Source: Amycolatopsis sp. cg9 (GTDB lineage: Bacteria; Actinomycetota; Actinomycetes; Mycobacteriales; Pseudonocardiaceae). Taken from it: a DNA stretch of 64,000 bases. The stretch is taken from the NCBI RefSeq assembly GCF_041346945.1, contig NZ_CP166850.1:1674001-1738000 (forward strand), in the 5' to 3' direction. Numbering within the stretch: the first letter of the stretch is position 1; each line of letters opens with the position of its first letter. Positions 17,707 through 25,438 of the stretch are shown piece after piece. Under the pieces are notes generated by a model. The model did not search any database. It was not told the origin of the DNA and saw only the letters and a program-made list of their open reading frames with translations. The position numbers and the translations under genes are program-made.

Positions 17707-18720
17707 TTATTGTCCAGATTGCCGGAGAACGTCGACTCGGTCGGCGATATCCCGGGCGTCCGCATTGCCGGAAAACCGCCGGGCCGCCGAGGTCAGCGAG
17801 TGCAGCCGCTGCCGGGTCCGCGGCGACCGCAACGCGGCCGCCAGCTCGATCGCCTCCCGCCCGACGGCCGAGGCGACGTCGAGGTCGCCGTCCAGCGCGT
17901 GCACCGTGGCCAGCCAGATCAAGGTCAGCGACCGGCTGCGGGTCATCCCGCGGCCGTATCCGGCGATCGCCTCGGTGAGCGCGGGGATCCCGTCCCGGCC
18001 GTGCCGGATGTCGACCACCTGCGCCAGTTCCGCGTGCACCGTGCCGACCATCGCCGCGAGGTCGGTGGGCCCGAAGAACTCGGCCCACGGCGAGGGCTGG
18101 CGATCGGCGGCTTCCGCGAACTCCTCGCGGGCGCGGCGCAGGTAGGTCAGCGCGCCGCCGACGTCGGCCTTCTTGGCGTAGGCCCAGGCCTGGTTGGCCG
18201 ACAGGATCGCCTGCGCGAGCGTCGACCGCGCCAGCACCGCCGCGTCCCGGCCCCGCTCGAACTCCGCCAGCGCCGCGTCGACGGCGCCGTAGTGCAGGTG
18301 CAGCCGTCCGGTGCGGTAGTGGATGTTGGCCCGGAGGTCGTCGTTGCCCGCCTGCCCGGCGAGTTCCAGCGCCCGCGCGAACGCGGCCAGCGCGGCGGCC
18401 GGGCGGTCCTGGTCGAAGTTCGTCCAGCCGGCGAGGTTGTACAGGTCCGCGACGGCGGTGCAGAGCCGCGTGAAGACGCCGGGCTTGGTCACGCCGTCCA
18501 GCAGCGCGACAGCGGCCGGGAGCCGCGCTTCGACGGCCGCTCGGCAGGCGCCGCCGCCGTAGCGGTAGTCCAGCGCCCTCAGTTCCGCGACCGCGTCTTC
18601 CCACCGCCGCACGTCGGCTATCCCCACACGCGTACCGCGGAGGTCTTCCTGCCCGTCGTTGCCGGTCATGGCGGCCCTCCGTCCGAAGAGAGCCGCCACC
18701 ACGGGCAGCCCTCGGGTCAT
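17707..18720 (-). CDS. TPR-repeat protein of regulator-associated type
   Basis: 337 residues from the ATG at 18720, which overlaps the stop of a 70-residue gene as ATGA; an ATG at 18669 is also possible. The sequence is nearly all helical with degenerate tetratricopeptide repeats (AALAAFARALELAGQAG, ANIHYRTGRLHLHYG, AILSANQAWAYAKKAD). It matches the C-terminal TPR half of actinobacterial XRE-type regulators, but no helix-turn-helix domain is present. It probably mediates protein contacts. The promoter side is a lower-GC region above 18930. Confidence 0.75.
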   Translation of the reverse strand: MTRGLPVVAALFGRRAAMTGNDGQEDLRGTRVGIADVRRWEDAVAELRALDYRYGGGACRAAVEARLPAAVALLDGVTKPGVFTRLCTAVADLYNLAGWTNFDQDRPAAALAAFARALELAGQAGNDDLRANIHYRTGRLHLHYGAVDAALAEFERGRDAAVLARSTLAQAILSANQAWAYAKKADVGGALTYLRRAREEFAEAADRQPSPWAEFFGPTDLAAMVGTVHAELAQVVDIRHGRDGIPALTEAIAGYGRGMTRSRSLTLIWLATVHALDGDLDVASAVGREAIELAAALRSPRTRQRLHSLTSAARRFSGNADARDIADRVDVLRQSGQ

Positions 18721-18929
18721 TCCCCGCCGGGCCGGGCCGGTGCCCTCTCCTTCGGGGTGTTGGCACCGGGGAGCACCCCGGTGGCGGTCAGCACCACGCC
18801 GGTGGCGGTTTCCGCGATCTTGACGGCGGCCAAGAGGCCGGTGAGGGCGAGCGAGCCGCCAAGCCCCAGTCGGGCGAACTCGTCTTCGGAGGTTTCGGGG
18901 CCGCGCTGACGCGGCAGCGCGCCGGTCAC
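18717..18929 (-). CDS. Small membrane-like protein upstream of the TPR gene
   Basis: 70 residues from a GTG at 18929 with GGAAGG eight bases upstream. One hydrophobic stretch (LGLGGSLALTGLLAAVKIAE, then TGVVLTATGVLPG) is flanked by charged ends. The stop overlaps the TPR start as ATGA, which supports expression as a coupled pair. No family recognised. It could be a small membrane anchor or partner of the TPR protein. Confidence 0.45.
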   Translation of the reverse strand: MTGALPRQRGPETSEDEFARLGLGGSLALTGLLAAVKIAETATGVVLTATGVLPGANTPKERAPARPGGE

Positions 18930-19401
18930 GATTCGGCCTTCCGGCTCGTTCCGGACGCACTCGCGCGATAACCGCGGGTAATCAGCCGCTCCCGGGCGAC
19001 AAAAATCCACCGGATGGTCACCATCCTGGTTTCTTGATGGCCCCTCATCGAATTGACCGCGAACCGAATACGCGCGCTCACAGCGCCGCCTCCTGTGTTG
19101 GCCGAACAATTCTTGACACCATTGGGGCGCTCCGCGACCCGCCCGTCTCCGGTCGCGCCGCCCACCGGAATCTGCCACTGCTCCACGACTTCAAGCTCAC
19201 GATAGCCAGCGCCTGCCACAGCTTCAGCCACCAAGCAGGCGAACCAGGGTACTGCACGTGCAGTTGCACAACCGACGTCGAACCGGCATTCGCAAGGCCC
19301 GAATGCAGTTTCATACAGCCGATTCAAGAAAACGGATACTGGTATGACCGGCTGCGGATTCCCGATTCCGGAAGCGGCACCCTTGCGGGTTTCGCAGTGG
19401 A
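18930..19401. other. Lower-GC gap with a doubtful overlapping reading frame
   Basis: Visibly less GC-rich than its surroundings. A minus-strand frame from 19327 to 18926 (133 codons) ends in a GTGA overlap with the 70-residue gene, but its composition (Cys-rich, scattered Trp) and lack of a good ribosome site make it doubtful; only its last about 31 codons (starting MVTIRWIF) look protein-like. The gap more probably holds the promoter of the TPR operon and the 3' flank of cutC. Confidence 0.4.
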
Positions 19402-20079
19402 TCAGGATTTGACGAGATCCACCCAGTCACGCACGGTTTCCGCGGCCACCGGCGCCTGCCACCCGCCCGGCCGCACCGCACTCCCGACATGGAACCCGCG
19501 CACCCCGCCCGCGCGCAACAGGTGCACCTGCTGCGCCCGCAAACCCCCGCCGACGAGCAACTCCGGCCCGCTGTCGCGCTGCGCGAGCCGCTGCAGCACC
19601 GAAAGCCCGCTCGCGACGCCGTTCGGGTGGCCCGCGGCGAGCACCGTGTCGCAGCCGAGCGCGGCCAGCTGGTCGTACGCGCGCAGCGGGTCGCGCGTCC
19701 GGTCGATGGCGCGGTGGAACGTCCACGGCAGGCCGTCGATCTCCTTGATCAGCGCTTCGCAGGCGTCCACGTCGATCTCGCTGTCGACGGTGAGGAAGCC
19801 GAAGACGAACTCGCGTGCGCCCGCATCGATCAGCCGGGCGGTGTCCGCGCGCAGCCCTTCGAGGTCGCCGACGGCGAAGGACCCGTTGTCCCGCAGCATG
19901 ACCCGGACCGGGAGATCGGTCGCCGACTGCACGTCCCGGAGCGTCTCGACCGACGGCGTCAGGCCGTCCTGAGCCATGTCAGCGACCAGTTCGAGGCGGT
20001 CCGCCCCGCCCGCCTGCGCGCCTTCGGCGTCCGCCGCGTCCAGCGCGATCACTTCCAGCAAGGGCGTCTTCGAGCTCAT
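19402..20079 (-). CDS. cutC: CutC-family protein
   Basis: 225 residues, a full-length CutC TIM-barrel: the first strand LLEVIALDAADAEGAQAGGA with DRLELV, then RVMLRDNGSF, EFVFGFLTVDSEID, PWTFHRAID and the C-terminal GGGLRAQQVH. CutC was linked to copper homeostasis in Escherichia coli, but its enzymatic role is still disputed. The ATG lies 14 bases after the stop of the restored reading frame of the NIT kinase upstream, so the two genes are probably co-transcribed. Confidence 0.9.
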   Translation of the reverse strand: MSSKTPLLEVIALDAADAEGAQAGGADRLELVADMAQDGLTPSVETLRDVQSATDLPVRVMLRDNGSFAVGDLEGLRADTARLIDAGAREFVFGFLTVDSEIDVDACEALIKEIDGLPWTFHRAIDRTRDPLRAYDQLAALGCDTVLAAGHPNGVASGLSVLQRLAQRDSGPELLVGGGLRAQQVHLLRAGGVRGFHVGSAVRPGGWQAPVAAETVRDWVDLVKS

Positions 20080-20157
20080 GCCTCAATCCGTTTCACTGGT
20101 TCCGGGTGTCGTCTCCCCTCGCGTGCCGCCCTCGCCGGAAGCCGCCTTGAAGGCTCG

Positions 20158-22842
20158 TCATCCGCTCGCGCACCGCTTCCGGGGAAAGTGAGAGTATCGG
20201 CCGCTGTTCCGGCACCGCTCCCGGCCCGGCGGCCACGTCGTCGGTCTGGAGGAACGGCCACGTGTCCTCCGCGCCGTCTTCCTGTTCCAGTTCGGCCGGG
20301 GTCGGCCACTCGTACTCGGGCTCGATCGCGGCCGGCGGCGAGACCGGCCGGAGCCGCGGTTCGGTGTCCTCGTCGTCCGGGTTCGCCGCCCCGCCCGCAC
20401 TTTCACGTGAAAGTGCGGCGCTCGCGTCCCCCGCACTTTCACGTGAAAGTGCGGGGGTGGGGGCGGGGGTGGGGGCGGGGCGGCGGCGAGCGCGTGCCGC
20501 GGCTCCGGTTCGGCCGGGCGCGGTTCTTCGGCCACCGGACGCGGTTCCGCCGGGCGGCGTGGCTGTTCGGGCGCCGCGGCCGCGTCGAACCAGCGGGACA
20601 GGACGTCGCGGTAGGCGGGCATCCGCTCGGTCGGGGCGTCGAAGTCGAGGTGCGTGTCGTCGTCCGCGACCGGCCACTCGGGCGCCTGTTCGCGGGCCAC
20701 CACCGGGGCCCGGCGCGGCGGGCCGGCCTCGATCGACGGCGGGGACAGCTCTTCCGGTTCCGGCTCCGGCTCGGGTTCCGGCGGGGTCAGCGGGGCGAGC
20801 GGCGCCAGCAGTTCGGGCTCCGGCTGCGCGGCCGGTTCGGCGGGCGGGGGCGGTGCGGGCATCGGCGGCAGCTCGACGATCAGGGCCGACGGCACCAGGA
20901 CCGTCGCGACCAGCCCGGACTCCGCGCCCGCGCTCAGGCTGACGTCGATGTGGTGGCGGGTGGCCAGCGTCGCCACCACGAACAGCCCCATCCGGCGCGA
21001 CACCTCGACGTCGACGTCCGGCGGGTGCGCGAGCCGCACGTTGGTGCGGTCGATCTCCGCCTGCGGCATGCCGGCGCCGTGGTCGACGATCTCGATCTGC
21101 CAGTCGCCGTCGTGGGTTTCGGCGCTGGACACGGTGACCGTCTCGTCGCCGGAATAGCGGGTCGCGTTCTCGAGCAGCTCCGAAACGACGTGCACGAGGT
21201 CGTTGACGGCCTCGCCGCGCACCGCGACCTGCGGCGCCGGGCCGAGCTCGATCCGCTGGTAGTGCTCGACCTCCGAGAGCGCGGCGCCGACGATCTCGTC
21301 GGCCGAGACCGCGCCGGCGTCCTCGCGCGCGGAGTCGTGGCCGGAGAGCACCAGCAGGTTCTCGCTGTTGCGCCGCATCCGCGTGGCGAGGTGGTCGAGC
21401 TCGAACAGCCCGGCGAGGGTGTCCGGGTCCTGCTCGTCGGCCTCCATCCGGTCGAGCACCGACAGCTGCCGCTCGACGAGGTCCTGGCTCCGCTGCGAGA
21501 GGTTGACGAACATCGCGTTGACGTTCTCGCGCAGCATCGCCTGCTCGCCGGCGAGCCGGACGGCCTCGCCGTGCACCGCGTCGAACGCGCGCGCCACCTG
21601 GCCCACCTCTTCGCGGGTGAACACCGGCACGGGCGCGACGGCCAGCCGTTTCCGCAGGTTCTCCGGTGCGGGCTCGGGGTCGGTGAGCAGGTTCTGCACG
21701 GCCGCGGGCAGCCGGTGCTCGGCCACCTCGAGGGCGGTCCGGCGCAGGATCCGCAAGGGGCGCAACAGGGACCGCGCGATGACCACCGACAGCACGCCCG
21801 CGACGAGGAGGACGCCGAGCACCACGCCGCCGTCCCAGAGCGCCGCCGTGCGGGCCTGCGCCGCCAGCGCGTCGGTGCGTTCCTGCAACTGGACCAGCAG
21901 CGCCTGCTGCACCTGGTGGGTGAGGTTCACCGTGTGGGTCGCCGAGGTGTCCCACTGGTTCGGGTCGAGGCCCGAGAGGTTCTGGGCGTTCTCGGTGCGG
22001 GTGAGCGCGGACTCGACCATGTCGTTGCCGATGTCGACGACCAGCCCGATCACCGTGTCGTCGAACATCCGCTGCTGGTCGGGCGTCGCGAAGGTGCGGT
22101 AGTCGTTGCGCGCGGCGGCCAGCTCGGCCTCCGCGCCGAGCAGCGCGCGCGTGCGGTCGCGGTTCAGCGTGCCCGCCGCGAGCGCCTCGGCCATCACCGC
22201 CCGCTTGACCGACATCTGGTCCTTGATCCGGGCCAGCGCGTTGCCCGCCAGCCGCAGCCGCGCGAGCTCCGGGTCGGAGACGTCGGCGGCGGCCGAGTCG
22301 CTGATGTCGAGCAGGCCGGAGATCAGCTCGCTGTAGGAGCGCAGGACCGCGTCGGCGGGGAACGCCGAGTGTTCCGCGGAGAACCGGAGGCCGCCGAGCA
22401 CGCGCAGCCGGTCGTCGGTCTGCTGCAGGCTGTCCGCGGCCTTCGCGTCCAGCCGCGGCTTGCTGTCGGCGAGCGTCCGCTCGAACGTGCCGATCGCCTG
22501 GTCGACGCGGTTGCGCTGGGCGGTGAGGTCGGCGGTGTCGCCCTGGCGGTTCTGGGCGACGAACCGGACGGTGAGGTCGCGCTCGCGCTGCAGTTCGTGG
22601 ACGGCTTCGGCGACGGTGCTGTCGACGCGGCCGCGGGTGGCGAACTCGGCGAGCTGCTGCGCGTCGCGCAGGTCGGAGCTGATCCGCAGGCCGACGAGCG
22701 CGATCACGGCGAGCGCCGGGATCAGCAGTACGGCGAAGAGCTTCGTGCCGAGGCGCCAGTTCCGCAATCGCCAGCGGCCACCGGCCGGACGCGGATCCGC
22801 CGCGTCGCCGCCCTTGCGGGGACGCTTGTCGCGACGGGTCAC
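20158..22842 (-). CDS. Second NIT-domain sensor histidine kinase, frame-disrupted tail
   Basis: 894 residues as read, from the GTG at 22842 (AAGGA seven bases upstream). TM1 lies about 32-52, then a NIT-type extracellular helical domain, TM2 near 337-357, HAMP, a dimerisation helix with candidate His484 ([12 protein letters not shown]) and a HATPase_c domain with ELLENATRYSGDE. A Pro-rich tail follows to about residue 790. From the polyproline run onward the frame looks wrong: two PHFHVKV peptides come from the palindromes, then a basic tail. Restoring one base gives a 916-residue protein ending at 20093. Divergent from a substrate-binding lipoprotein; cutC follows. No B, C or D conservon genes accompany it. 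Confidence 0.88.
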   Translation of the reverse strand: MTRRDKRPRKGGDAADPRPAGGRWRLRNWRLGTKLFAVLLIPALAVIALVGLRISSDLRDAQQLAEFATRGRVDSTVAEAVHELQRERDLTVRFVAQNRQGDTADLTAQRNRVDQAIGTFERTLADSKPRLDAKAADSLQQTDDRLRVLGGLRFSAEHSAFPADAVLRSYSELISGLLDISDSAAADVSDPELARLRLAGNALARIKDQMSVKRAVMAEALAAGTLNRDRTRALLGAEAELAAARNDYRTFATPDQQRMFDDTVIGLVVDIGNDMVESALTRTENAQNLSGLDPNQWDTSATHTVNLTHQVQQALLVQLQERTDALAAQARTAALWDGGVVLGVLLVAGVLSVVIARSLLRPLRILRRTALEVAEHRLPAAVQNLLTDPEPAPENLRKRLAVAPVPVFTREEVGQVARAFDAVHGEAVRLAGEQAMLRENVNAMFVNLSQRSQDLVERQLSVLDRMEADEQDPDTLAGLFELDHLATRMRRNSENLLVLSGHDSAREDAGAVSADEIVGAALSEVEHYQRIELGPAPQVAVRGEAVNDLVHVVSELLENATRYSGDETVTVSSAETHDGDWQIEIVDHGAGMPQAEIDRTNVRLAHPPDVDVEVSRRMGLFVVATLATRHHIDVSLSAGAESGLVATVLVPSALIVELPPMPAPPPPAEPAAQPEPELLAPLAPLTPPEPEPEPEPEELSPPSIEAGPPRRAPVVAREQAPEWPVADDDTHLDFDAPTERMPAYRDVLSRWFDAAAAPEQPRRPAEPRPVAEEPRPAEPEPRHALAAAPPPPPPPPPHFHVKVRGTRAPHFHVKVRAGRRTRTTRTPNRGSGRSRRRPRSSPSTSGRPRPNWNRKTARRTRGRSSRPTTWPPGRERCRNSGRYSHFPRKRCASG
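20395..20457. repeat. Two tandem TTTCACGTGAAA palindromes
   Basis: Perfect palindromes of 24 bp (20395-20418) and 30 bp (20428-20457), centres exactly 36 bp apart, sharing the core GCACTTTCACGTGAAAGTGC. The 36-bp spacing is a whole number of codons, so a copy can be gained without shifting frame. The central 12 bases equal the core of the ParB site parS, but the flanking pairs differ. They lie inside the 3' coding part of the second kinase, encoding HFHVKV or LSRES according to frame. Confidence 0.9.
20453..20480 (+). repeat. G-quadruplex motif of five G-runs
   Basis: On the plus strand the runs read G5-T-G5-C-G5-T-G5-C-G4, an extreme G-quadruplex motif with one-base loops. It starts inside the second palindrome. 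On the kinase coding strand it specifies the Pro or Pro-Thr-Pro-Ala run. The last run has four G where the others have five, matching the one-base frame disruption here. Confidence 0.85.
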
Positions 22843-22962
22843 CTGGTTTCCTTTTCCACCGCGGGCGGGAACCCGCGGATCTGACAACACTCGAACCTAC
22901 TGAACGGTAGCCCGCACCGTGGAGATCCGAAAGCCGCGCTGGCGCGATCCGGCCCTGCCCGC

Positions 22963-22990
22963 GATCGTATGGGGCGCGGACCATACGATC
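22963..22990. promoter_or_regulatory. 10-bp inverted-repeat operator candidate, kinase 2 / lipoprotein
   Basis: GATCGTATGG, eight-base spacer, CCATACGATC: a perfect 10-bp inverted repeat in the 186-bp gap between the divergent second NIT kinase and the third binding lipoprotein. A smaller repeat CGAGAA-N5-TTCTCG follows at 22996-23012, close to the lipoprotein start. Another hairpin (22859-22865 with 22872-22878) lies on the kinase side. It probably binds a dimeric regulator controlling one or both genes. Confidence 0.6.
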
Positions 22991-23028
22991 CAGCACGAGA
23001 ACCAGATTCTCGCGGTAGGTGAAGGTTC

Positions 23029-23994
23029 ATGATCAGACGCGGACGGACGATTCCGCTGGTAGCGGCGCTTCTGGCGACCGCAGGGTGCAGCGTGTTCTCT
23101 TCGGGCACCCCGGCGGCCCCGCCACCGCTGGAACGGACGACCCTGCGCGTCGGTGTGGGCAACGCCATCGACACGGCCCCGCTGCGGATCGCCGTGGCGA
23201 GCGGGAAGTTCGGCACCACCGGGCTGAACGTCCAACTGGTGGAACTCGGTGCCGACGACGGGCTGGCCAAGGTGGCCGCCGGCGATCTCGACGTCACCTT
23301 CGCCTCCGACATCGCGATGTTCCGCGCGGCGGCCGGCGGGTCGGCGTTGCAGCTGCAGGGCGAGGCCTACACGGCCGGGCCCAACACGATGGCGCTGGTC
23401 ACCCTGCCCGGCTCCGACTACACCGTGCCGACGGCGAAGAAGTCGCCCGAGATCGCGGTCAACACGCTCGACGACATCGGCGCGCTGGTCGCGCGTTCGG
23501 TGCTGGTCACCGCGGGCGTCGACGGGGCGAAGATCAAGTTCCGGCAGGTGGGCTTCGACGGGATGCCGCAGGCGCTCCAGGCGGGCGACGCGGACGCGGC
23601 GCTGATGATCGAGCCGTACATCACCCGCGCCGAGAAGGACCTCGGCGCGCACATCCTGGCCGATGGCGCCCGCGGTTCGACGCTCGACTTCCCGCTGTCC
23701 GGCTACGCGTCGGCCAAGCCGTTCGCGCAGGCCAACCCACGCACCCTGGCGGCGTTCCGCACGGCGCTGGGGTCGGCCCAGCAGAGCGCGACCGACCCGG
23801 CGGTGGTCCGCGACGCGCTCCCGAAGTTCTCCGACATCGACTCGACGACGGCGGCCCTCATCTCGCTCGGCTCGTACCCGGCGTCGCTCAACGGCATCCG
23901 GCTGCAGCGGGTGGCGGACCTGATGCACAACTCGGGCCTGCTGGCGAACCGCCTCGACGTCCAGGCGCTGCTCCCCGACCAGAACGGTTATTAG
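23029..23994 (+). CDS. Third NMT1/THI5-type substrate-binding lipoprotein, orphan
   Basis: 321 residues. The signal peptide ends with lipobox ATAGC at residues 16-20, followed by a Pro-rich linker. The fold matches the two binding proteins of the ABC operon (VGVGNAIDTAPLRIAVASGKF, GDLDVTFASDIAMF, GIRLQRVADLMHNSGLLANR), but the aromatic FWLA ligand segment is replaced by LRIA. No permease or ATPase gene is adjacent. It is divergent from the second NIT kinase, so it may work as a sensory partner of that kinase or feed the importer at 10 kb. Confidence 0.88.
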   Translation: MIRRGRTIPLVAALLATAGCSVFSSGTPAAPPPLERTTLRVGVGNAIDTAPLRIAVASGKFGTTGLNVQLVELGADDGLAKVAAGDLDVTFASDIAMFRAAAGGSALQLQGEAYTAGPNTMALVTLPGSDYTVPTAKKSPEIAVNTLDDIGALVARSVLVTAGVDGAKIKFRQVGFDGMPQALQAGDADAALMIEPYITRAEKDLGAHILADGARGSTLDFPLSGYASAKPFAQANPRTLAAFRTALGSAQQSATDPAVVRDALPKFSDIDSTTAALISLGSYPASLNGIRLQRVADLMHNSGLLANRLDVQALLPDQNGY

Positions 23995-24005
23995 CTACCG
24001 CCATA

Positions 24006-24040
24006 TTTGCACTTGGTCTACTTTTGCACTCAGTCTACTT
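24006..24040 (+). promoter_or_regulatory. Two 17-bp direct repeats before the monooxygenase
   Basis: TTTGCACTTGGTCTACT (24006-24022) and TTTGCACTCAGTCTACT (24023-24039) lie in tandem, 15 of 17 bases identical, directly before the GAGGAG ribosome site. TTTGCACT half-sites recall TetR/PadR-type operators. The position suits a repressor that blocks transcription or early elongation of the monooxygenase gene. No regulator gene lies next to it. Confidence 0.55.
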
Positions 24041-24052
24041 GAGGAGTGCGTG

Positions 24053-25438
24053 ATGACCGACGTCCTGATCACCGGTGCCGGCCCCACCGGGCTGGTGCTC
24101 GCCGCCGAACTCGCCATGGCCGGCGTCGAGGTGACCGTCCTGGAACGCCGCACGGGGCCCGGCCTGCCCCGGCCGGTCGGGCTCCAGCCCCGCACCGCCG
24201 AGCTGCTCGAACTCCGCGGCCTCGACCCCGCCGGCCAGGAGGTCGACGGCCCCAGCGGGCACTTCGCCGGGCTCCCGGTGCCGCTGGACCACAGCGTCTG
24301 GCGGACCCGCCACCCACGGGTGCTCAACCGCACCCAGGACGACGTCGAGGCGATGCTGGCCGAGCACGCCGTGAAGCACGGCGCGGTCGTCGAACGCGGC
24401 CACGACGTGACCACCGTCGAGGCCGACGACGACGGCGTCACGGTCGACGGCCGGCGGGCGCGCTGGCTGGTCGCCTGCGACGGCGCGCACAGCACCGTCC
24501 GGCGGCTCCTCGGGGTGCCGTTCCCCGGCCGCACCGAGACCTACGTCGCCACGCTCGCGCACGTCCGGCTCGCCACCGCGTCCGCGCTCGTCCCGGCCCG
24601 CGCCACGCACTTCAGCGAGGTCACGCGGCAGGCGAACGGCTACTGGGCGATGCTCACCCCGCTCGGCGACGACGGCCACCGGTTCGTCTTCGGCTCGGCG
24701 ACGCGGCAGCCCGGTCGCGACGCACCCGTGTCGGACACCGAAGTGACCGAAGCGCTGACGGCCCTGTACGGCGCCGAGACGCGCCTGGGCGAGGTGTACG
24801 GCGCTTCGCGGTTCAACGACGCGACGCGGCAGCTGGAGCGGTACCGGCACGGCCAGGTGCTCTTCGCCGGCGACGCCGCCCACATCCACCCGCCACTCGG
24901 CGGGCAGGGGCTCAACCTCGGGGTGCAGGACGCGATGAACCTGGGCTGGAAGCTGGCCGCGACCGTCCGCGGCACGGCGCCGTCCGGGCTGCTGGACACC
25001 TACCACGCCGAGCGCCACCCGGCGGCCGCGCGCGTGCTGCGGCATACGGCCGCCCAGCGGGTGTTCACCACGCCCGACCGGAGCGAGAACGTCGAGGCGC
25101 TGCGCGAGATCGTCGTCGACCTGATGCGGACGCCGGACGGCAACCGGTACTTCAGCGGGCTGCTGTCCGGCCTCGGTCTCGGCTACCCGGGCGCGCACCG
25201 GGTCCCGGACCTCGACCTGACGACCGCGGCCGGCCCGACCCGGCTTTCGGCGTTGCTGCGGGACGGCCGCGGCCTGCTACTCGACCTCGGCGACCACCCG
25301 GTCCCGGCGGGCTTCACCGGGCAGGTGCGCCGGGTGCGCGCGAGCACCGGCGACGCGGAGTACCGCGGCCGGCTGCTGCTGGTCCGCCCGGACGGGTACG
25401 CCGTCGACCCCGCCGAGCTGGGCCGCTGGTTCGGCTAG
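24053..25438 (+). CDS. FAD-dependent aromatic monooxygenase (PheA/TfdB family)
   Basis: 461 residues from the ATG at 24053 with GAGGAG six bases upstream. N-terminal Rossmann motif ITGAGPTGLVLAAELAMAG, the middle motif WLVACDGAHSTVRRLLGV (DG fingerprint) and the second FAD motif FAGDAAHIHPPLGGQGLNLG near residue 280. Polyketide and aromatic hydroxylases of this group end in a thioredoxin-like domain; here that part is short (about 80 residues). Reaction: NADPH- and O2-dependent ring hydroxylation; substrate unknown. It is a lone gene with a tandem-repeat operator candidate upstream. Confidence 0.88.
   Translation: MTDVLITGAGPTGLVLAAELAMAGVEVTVLERRTGPGLPRPVGLQPRTAELLELRGLDPAGQEVDGPSGHFAGLPVPLDHSVWRTRHPRVLNRTQDDVEAMLAEHAVKHGAVVERGHDVTTVEADDDGVTVDGRRARWLVACDGAHSTVRRLLGVPFPGRTETYVATLAHVRLATASALVPARATHFSEVTRQANGYWAMLTPLGDDGHRFVFGSATRQPGRDAPVSDTEVTEALTALYGAETRLGEVYGASRFNDATRQLERYRHGQVLFAGDAAHIHPPLGGQGLNLGVQDAMNLGWKLAATVRGTAPSGLLDTYHAERHPAAARVLRHTAAQRVFTTPDRSENVEALREIVVDLMRTPDGNRYFSGLLSGLGLGYPGAHRVPDLDLTTAAGPTRLSALLRDGRGLLLDLGDHPVPAGFTGQVRRVRASTGDAEYRGRLLLVRPDGYAVDPAELGRWFG

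Larger units (their letters stand above)
20093..20480 (-). other. Out-of-frame C-terminal tail of the second NIT kinase
   Basis: Minus-strand sequence read one base out of phase with the kinase. It gives a sensible acidic tail (ANPDDEDTEPRLRPVSPP..., EYEWPTPAELEQEDG..., ILSLSPEAVRERMTSLQGGF) ending GRHARGDDTRNQ, with a stop at 20093. Its last block matches the C-terminus of the first NIT kinase (RMASFQRGY...GRHA). In the kinase frame the same DNA reads as a basic, unconserved run ending at 20158. The switch point is the G/C-run tract at 20453-20480: one extra G there would join the two frames. Confidence 0.8.

Noticed and set aside
19078..19314. 78-codon minus-strand frame, MKLHSGLANAG type
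   Set aside because: It overlaps another doubtful frame in low-GC DNA and has no ribosome site or resemblance.
20395..20457. CRISPR array
   Set aside because: Only two units, each a perfect palindrome, 36 bp apart inside a gene; no spacers and no cas genes.
20395..20457. True parS site for ParB
   Set aside because: The centre matches, but the flanking pairs differ from the consensus; kept only as parS-like.
19489..22884. 1131-codon open frame antisense to kinase 2
   Set aside because: Same reason; there is no recognisable domain and the NIT/HAMP/HATPase order is on the minus strand.
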